From: DASSFZ01 sp036514635
GTDB taxonomy: Bacteria > Chloroflexota > Anaerolineae > Fen-1058
Reading direction: 5' to 3'
Assembly: GCA_036514635.1 (NCBI GenBank)
Contig: DATBWU010000057.1
Location: 1 to 9,882 of the forward strand
DNA: 9,882 nucleotides
The stretch's first letter is position 1. Each line of letters opens with the position of its first letter. Shown piece by piece: positions 5,740 through 9,882 of the stretch. Both the position numbers and the translations under genes were made by a program. A model generated the notes under the pieces. That model was given only the letters and a program-made list of their open reading frames with translations, searched no databases and was not told the origin of the DNA.

Positions 5740-8700
5740 TCACTGCGACCGAATCCGCTCGGCCAACTCCTGCGTCTCCGGCGCGGGCCGCGCGCCCAGT
5801 TCGTCGCGCAGGCGGCGTTCCAGCTCCCGATAGTGCATCAGTGCCTCGGCGGCCCGGCCCAGCGCCGCCAGGCTGTGCATCACGCCGCGATGCAATTCCT
5901 CGCGAAAGTAATCCTGCTCAATGCCCCGATGACACAGCTCGAGCGCCCGTTTATGCTGGCCGCTGCGCGCCAGATGATCGGTCAACTGGCCGAGCGTGTC
6001 AAAGTAGCGCGCGTGCAGCACGCGCCGCCGCTCGACGACCCATTCGGAATACATCTCGCTCAGAAACTCACCCGTGTATAGGTTGACGGCTTGCTGAAGC
6101 TCGACCGGGCGCTCCGCATCGTCGACCGCGCGATGGCGCGCCGAGTCTAGCAAGCGCTCGAACTCGGCGACATCGTACCCGACGTGCACCTCGGGTTTGA
6201 TCAAGTAACAATCGCCAGAGTACACGACGAACTCCACGCCCAGCGCCCGGCGCGCGCGATATTTCGTCGCGTGGAAGGCATTCGTCATTTTGGCCAGCGA
6301 GAGGTCGGGCCAGAAGGTCGCGCCGATTTCCTCTTTGCGCACGGGCGATTTGTCCAACAGGAAAAACAGCAGCTCGCGCGCGATAGCCGATCCGCCCCAC
6401 TCCGGAATCGTCAGCACGTGCCCGTCGCGGACAACCTGTCCCGATCCGAAGCCGCGCACCTCGATACGCGGTCCCGCTTCCACAGGCGGCGCGGTGACCG
6501 GTTCGAGCGTTGCACTGGCACGCACCGCCTCGAGCCATGTCTGCAAACGAGGCTCCGCGCTCAACTGCGCCGCGCCCCACGCCAAAAACGTGAGCGCGCG
6601 GCGACCTTCCGCCAGCGAGAAGGGCCGGCAACCCATCCGGTTACCGAGCCGCACGGCTTGCAGTAAAGTGTCTTTCGCCTGCGTCAACTGATCACAGGCG
6701 TGATAGGCACGCGCCAGCCAGAACAGCACGCGCCCCAGATCGGTATGCGAGTCGGACGCCTGCAAATCGCGCACGGCACGCTCCAATTCGGCGATGCCTC
6801 CGGCGGGCATCCCTTGCTCGACCCTGGCGATTCCATCAGACGCGGTGGCGAGTGTCACTTGCGACAGGTTGCTTTCGCGGTCGGCCAGTCTGCGTGCCTG
6901 CTCGAACAGCGACACGGCCCGATCGAGGTTATCGGCCAGGCGATGCGCGTGCCCCAGGCCATCGAGCACCCAGGCGGCCAGCGAGAGATCGCCGATTTCA
7001 TTCGCCATATTAAACGCGTCGGCATACACTTCGATGGCCCGCTGAAACTCGCCGCGATCGCGTTCCGCGGCGGCGATGCCTTCCAACAAGTAGGCATGGG
7101 TGCGCTTGTCGTCGGCCTCTTCCGCCTGGTCGAGTGCCTCGGTGTACAGCGACAACGCACCTTCGTAATCGCCGGCCAGATGGCGATCGTAGCCGGCGTT
7201 GTTCAAGCTCGCGGCGAGCAGCGCCGGGTTGTTGACCTGCCGCCATAGCGACAGCGCCTCGGCCTGCAAGGTGGCGGCTTCTTCCAGGCGGCCCTGCGCG
7301 CGCAACGCATTCGCCAGGTCTTGCAAGACCCGGCCCAGATTGAAGACGCGTCGCTCGTTGTGATCGCTGTGCCGATACAGCGACAGGGATTCCGTGAGGA
7401 ACGATTCCGCCGCCTGCCATTCGCCGATGCCGGTGTAACTCGCCCCGACCAGGCGCAGCGCCTGAGCGCGCAGTAGCGGATCGTCCACATTCAATTCGGC
7501 CAGTCGATTCAACACGCTCTGCCCGATGGACAGCGCATCGCGCAGCCGGCCCCGCGCGTACTGCGCCCAGCCGTGCGGCAGCGTCGCGCGAACCTGGCCG
7601 ACGACATCGTCCCGCATGCGAAATCCAGCCTCCGCTTCGTCCAGCACGGAGAGGGCCTGCGCCGGCTGTCCCCGGTCGATCAACGCCTGGCCCTGGAACA
7701 GGAGCAGCTCGGGCGCATCGGTGTGCAGGTCTGCCGGAAGCAACTCGGCCCAGCGCAGCAGAGTCTGCAATCGGCCGGCGATGAACAGGCCGCTCGCCAT
7801 CTCGTCCATCACGCGAGCGGCGCGAGCCGGCGCGCCCGCGTCGAGATAGTGCTCGACGACTTCTTCGATCTGCTGGCGCACTTCGAGCAGCTCGCCGCAG
7901 CGCAGGTGCAGCCGCGCCAGGCCCGCCGGATCATCTCGCTTGAAACGCGCCAGCAGGAATTCCCGGAACAGGTGATGGTATCGGAACCAGGTTTCGCCAT
8001 CGGCGACGACGCGCGTCAAGAACAGGCTGCGCGCTTCGACTTGATCGATCCACGCTTCCGATCCGGCCACGCCGCGCAACTCGTCGCACAACGCTGCGGT
8101 GAACTGTTTGGGCACAGCCGATTCGAGCAAGAAGCGGCGCAACGGCGGCGAGAGCCGGTCGAAGACTTCGCCGGCCAGGTAATCGTACAGCGCGCCCGGC
8201 GCGCCGGCCGTATGCATCAATCCGGCCAGCAGCCCACCCCAGATCGCTTGCGAGGTCAACAGGATGCCGGTGATCCAGCCTTCCGACTCCTCGACCAGGT
8301 GCGTCGCCTGGTTTTCGGTCACTTCGATCCCGTACTTGCTGGCGAGCAGAGCGCGCACTTCGGCGGGCGTGAAGCGCAAATTGTTGGGCCCAATCCCGGC
8401 CACGGCGCCTTCGGCCGTCAGCCGGATCAGCGAACCGCGCGGCAACGTGCGCCCGGCGATGACCAGATGCACGTGCTCGGGCAGGTAGTGCAGGAGCTGA
8501 TCGAGCAATTCGCGGATCGTGGTTTCTTCGCCGATGAGGTGCCAATCGTCCAGAATCAGCACGAAGTATTCCGGTACGTCGTCGATCATGTCGTTGACGA
8601 GCGCGGAAGCGGCCGCGCGCGCGGCCAGCGTTCCACTTTCTGACAGCGACATGGTGCGTTCGCCGAACTTGGGGAACTGCTGCCGGATCGAGGCGACCAG

Positions 8701-8943
8701 GTGGGACACAAAAGTGTTCAGGTCGCGATCACCCTCATCGAGGGTGAACCAGCACACCGGCAGATCGACCTCGGTCGCGAAATCGATGAGCAGGGTCGTC
8801 TTGCCGTAACCGGGAGGCGCGGTGATCAGCAACAGCTTGCGCTCGAGGTTCTCGTACAAGAAGTCCAGCAAATGTGACCGGCGCACCGCGCCCGGCATTC
8901 GTTTGGGGATGATGACTTTGGTGGGAATGAGGTTGATCGGCAC
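5740..8943 (-). CDS. STAND ATPase regulator: MalT-like NTPase + TPR array + C-terminal SARP winged helix and BTAD domain
   Basis: A cytosolic signal-integrating transcription activator of about 1067 residues from the GTG at 8943. Residues 1-300 form a MalT-type STAND module: Walker A APPGYGKTT (42-50), VCWFTLDEGDRD (63-74), Walker B VLILDD (128-133). A helical arm follows, then about seven or eight tetratricopeptide-like repeats between roughly 400 and 770 (for example NAGYDRHLAGDYEGALSLYTEAL), where an inducer or partner would bind. From about 825 a winged helix (RIEVRGFGSGQVVRDGHVL ... FHATKYRARRALGVEF) is joined to a bacterial transcriptional activation domain (YDVAEFERLLDSA ... ELHRGVMHSLAALGRAAEALMHYRELERRLRDELG). 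There is no LuxR-type helix-turn-helix. AfsR-like proteins put the SARP part first; here it is last. A TTG at 8967 would add eight residues but lies upstream of the predicted transcript start. Targets are unknown; the nearby operon or pgi are possible. Confidence 0.87.
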   Translation of the reverse strand: MPINLIPTKVIIPKRMPGAVRRSHLLDFLYENLERKLLLITAPPGYGKTTLLIDFATEVDLPVCWFTLDEGDRDLNTFVSHLVASIRQQFPKFGERTMSLSESGTLAARAAASALVNDMIDDVPEYFVLILDDWHLIGEETTIRELLDQLLHYLPEHVHLVIAGRTLPRGSLIRLTAEGAVAGIGPNNLRFTPAEVRALLASKYGIEVTENQATHLVEESEGWITGILLTSQAIWGGLLAGLMHTAGAPGALYDYLAGEVFDRLSPPLRRFLLESAVPKQFTAALCDELRGVAGSEAWIDQVEARSLFLTRVVADGETWFRYHHLFREFLLARFKRDDPAGLARLHLRCGELLEVRQQIEEVVEHYLDAGAPARAARVMDEMASGLFIAGRLQTLLRWAELLPADLHTDAPELLLFQGQALIDRGQPAQALSVLDEAEAGFRMRDDVVGQVRATLPHGWAQYARGRLRDALSIGQSVLNRLAELNVDDPLLRAQALRLVGASYTGIGEWQAAESFLTESLSLYRHSDHNERRVFNLGRVLQDLANALRAQGRLEEAATLQAEALSLWRQVNNPALLAASLNNAGYDRHLAGDYEGALSLYTEALDQAEEADDKRTHAYLLEGIAAAERDRGEFQRAIEVYADAFNMANEIGDLSLAAWVLDGLGHAHRLADNLDRAVSLFEQARRLADRESNLSQVTLATASDGIARVEQGMPAGGIAELERAVRDLQASDSHTDLGRVLFWLARAYHACDQLTQAKDTLLQAVRLGNRMGCRPFSLAEGRRALTFLAWGAAQLSAEPRLQTWLEAVRASATLEPVTAPPVEAGPRIEVRGFGSGQVVRDGHVLTIPEWGGSAIARELLFFLLDKSPVRKEEIGATFWPDLSLAKMTNAFHATKYRARRALGVEFVVYSGDCYLIKPEVHVGYDVAEFERLLDSARHRAVDDAERPVELQQAVNLYTGEFLSEMYSEWVVERRRVLHARYFDTLGQLTDHLARSGQHKRALELCHRGIEQDYFREELHRGVMHSLAALGRAAEALMHYRELERRLRDELGARPAPETQELAERIRSQ

Positions 8944-8969
8944 GGAGTCACCGCCTCGAACAATCAACC

Positions 8970-8997
8970 ATTATACACATGAGGATTTGTCGCGCAA
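8970..8997 (-). promoter_or_regulatory. Promoter of the STAND/SARP regulator
   Basis: On the minus strand a perfect TATAAT (8975 to 8970) lies 16 bases after TTGCGC (8997 to 8992; 3 of 6 to consensus). Transcription would start near 8963, downstream of the TTG at 8967 and about 20 bases before the GTG at 8943, preceded by GAGGCGG. This supports the GTG start and a short leader. Confidence 0.55.
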
Positions 8998-9057
8998 ATC
9001 AGTGGAAGACCCGCCAACGGACTCCAAACGGACAAGCGGATGGCAACGGATAACTAC

Positions 9058-9086
9058 TTGACCATCGTCCATACGGATGTTACACT
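9058..9086 (+). promoter_or_regulatory. Promoter candidate for pgi
   Basis: TTGACC (9058-9063, 5 of 6) and TACACT (9081-9086, 4 of 6) are separated by an ideal 17 bases. A start near 9093 gives a leader of about 150 bases that contains the three-hairpin element. Confidence 0.5.
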
Positions 9087-9155
9087 CACGGCGTCCTGTT
9101 CGAGCGAGCATTGACTCGCTCCTCATTTTGCATGACACTTCTCGCCTTTTATTAA

Positions 9156-9231
9156 GAGCCTATCCGAAAACCTCGGAACGCGGACTTCAGTCCGCGCAGG
9201 CTGAAGCCTACGATCCGGTTTTCGGATAGGT
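9156..9231. repeat. Three-hairpin palindromic element in the pgi leader
   Basis: An outer perfect 14-bp stem (9160-9173, CCTATCCGAAAACC, with 9218-9231) encloses two hairpins. The first is CGCGGACT-TC-AGTCCGCG (9180-9197). The second is AGGCT-GA-AGCCT (9199-9210). The left end AGAGCCTATCCGAAAAC recurs in decayed form at 1834 and 3910. It ends five bases before the pgi ribosome site AAGGAG, so in RNA it could affect translation or transcript stability. No target duplication is recognisable and no protein is encoded. Confidence 0.7.
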
Positions 9232-9235
9232 ACCA

Positions 9236-9241
9236 AGGAGG
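9236..9241 (+). promoter_or_regulatory. Ribosome binding site of pgi
   Basis: AAGGAG lies three bases before the ATG at 9245. An in-frame TGA at 9203 with no other start in between leaves this ATG as the only reasonable choice. Confidence 0.7.
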
Positions 9242-9244
9242 CCA

Positions 9245-9882
9245 ATGAGCACCCTACGAGTTACGGCCGGCCAGTTGTCCGCGCCCGACGACGTTCGATC
9301 GACGATCGAGGCAGCACTCGAAGAGATGCGAGGCGCGCACGTCGTCGAGCGCATCTGGCAGAAGGATCACACCGTCTGGAAACCCGATTCGACGGAGATC
9401 ATCAACCGGCTCGGCTGGCTGGATGTGGCGCAAGCCATGCAGCAGAAAATCGGCGAGCTGGAGGCATTCGCCGCCGAGATTCGCTCGGCGAGGTTCAGGC
9501 ACGTCGTGCTGCTCGGCATGGGCGGCAGCAGCCTGTGCCCGGAAGTCCTGCGCGCTACGTTCCGATCGCGGCGTGGCTACCCGCATCTGATCGTCCTCGA
9601 TTCAACCGTCCCGGCGTGGGTGCGCCGTGTCGCAGAGACAATCGATCCGGTGCGGACGCTGTTCATCGTCTCGAGCAAGTCCGGTGGGACGATCGAGGTG
9701 ATGTCGTTCTTCAAGTATTTCTGGTCGCTGGCCGAGAAGCGAAATCGCGGCAAGGCCGGAGACAACTTCATCGCGATTACGGATCCCGGCACGAGCCTCG
9801 CCGCGCTCGCGGCGCAGAACGGTTTCCGGCATACCTTCCTCAACCCACCCGACATCGGCGGGCGGTATTCGGCGCTGTCTTA
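9245..9882 (+). CDS. pgi: Glucose-6-phosphate isomerase (SIS-domain type related to Tal-Pgi), 3' partial
   Basis: Cytosolic enzyme interconverting glucose 6-phosphate and fructose 6-phosphate in glycolysis and gluconeogenesis. The frame is open from the ATG to the right edge, giving 212 residues of a protein expected to be about 450-550 long. Visible sugar-phosphate isomerase features are VVLLGMGGSSLCPEVL (87-102, first SIS loop), LIVLDSTVP (115-123), TLFIVSSKSGGTIEVMSFFKYFW (138-160, phosphate-binding Ser/Lys loop), FIAITDPGT (175-183) and DIGGRYSALS (203-212). These wordings match the Pgi half of bifunctional transaldolase/Pgi proteins better than classical Pgi. The loop reads SGGT where SGTT is usual. 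There is no transaldolase fused in front: an in-frame stop lies at 9203, and none is encoded in the window. It is transcribed away from the large regulator. Function is confident; the remainder, including the catalytic Glu and His, lies outside. Confidence 0.88.
   Translation, partial: MSTLRVTAGQLSAPDDVRSTIEAALEEMRGAHVVERIWQKDHTVWKPDSTEIINRLGWLDVAQAMQQKIGELEAFAAEIRSARFRHVVLLGMGGSSLCPEVLRATFRSRRGYPHLIVLDSTVPAWVRRVAETIDPVRTLFIVSSKSGGTIEVMSFFKYFWSLAEKRNRGKAGDNFIAITDPGTSLAALAAQNGFRHTFLNPPDIGGRYSALS

Larger units (their letters stand above)
8944..9244. other. Divergent intergenic region between the regulator and pgi
   Basis: This stretch of 301 bases holds the minus-strand promoter (8970-8997), the plus-strand promoter (9058-9086), a short stem AGCGAG/CTCGCT (9103-9108 with 9115-9120), and the three-hairpin element at 9160-9231. 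No small gene is evident; frames crossing it lack start context. It is a plausible site for the regulator to act on itself and on pgi, but no clear direct-repeat SARP operator was found by eye. Confidence 0.6.

Noticed and set aside
7573..8643. 356-codon open frame antisense to the regulator
   Set aside because: It lies wholly within the STAND/TPR coding region on the other strand and gives a Gln/Arg/Ala-rich product without motifs.
9051..9059. TAACTACTT as a further MITE end
   Set aside because: It partly resembles GTAACTGCTCAC but has no partner end and no duplication; it lies next to the pgi -35 box and is probably chance.

Overview
The window is GC-rich (roughly 60%) bacterial DNA with no RNA gene, CRISPR array or transposase. 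Gene content (RACo-type activator, corrinoid protein, UroD-family methyltransferase, a very large STAND/TPR/SARP regulator, a Pgi of the Tal-Pgi type) and the many palindromic intergenic repeats fit an anaerobic or facultative member of the Chloroflexota (for example an Anaerolineae MAG). That placement is inference from gene style, not from a marker gene.

Positions 1-3873 (+) hold a corrinoid-dependent methyl-transfer operon. It starts with the 3' nine-tenths of a reductive activator of corrinoid proteins (RACo; its 5' end with most of the 2Fe-2S cysteines lies outside the window). A 208-residue methyltransferase corrinoid protein follows, and 12 bases later a 448-residue uroporphyrinogen-decarboxylase-family methyltransferase. 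Working model: the UroD-like enzyme moves a methyl group to or from the cobalamin of the corrinoid protein, and RACo uses ATP and an electron donor to rescue cob(II)alamin that has been inactivated by oxidation. The UroD-like protein has lost all three zinc ligands (His-x-Cys ... Cys) of MtaA/MtbA, so its substrate or methyl acceptor is not the classical thiol. An MFS transporter (4180-5400, +) follows after a palindrome-packed gap and is a candidate importer of the methylated substrate.

Positions 5740-8943 (-) encode a MalT-like STAND ATPase with a TPR array and a C-terminal SARP-type winged helix plus BTAD domain, convergent with the transporter. It is divergent from a glucose-6-phosphate isomerase gene (9245 onward, +), which runs off the right edge without a stop. 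Both divergent genes have recognisable sigma70-type promoter candidates.

The gaps are unusually rich in structure. There is a 197-bp MITE-like element (5431-5627) with 12-bp terminal inverted repeats starting GTAA and an exact 8-bp target duplication. A second element with the same kind of termini (4019-4162) lies just upstream of the transporter, next to a perfect 26-bp stem (3941-4005). A three-hairpin element (9160-9231) lies in the pgi leader. Several of the small hairpins have unrelated stems but the same TGAA/TTCA core. The repeat layer is the least explained part of the window; the methyltransferase module is the most interesting biochemistry.
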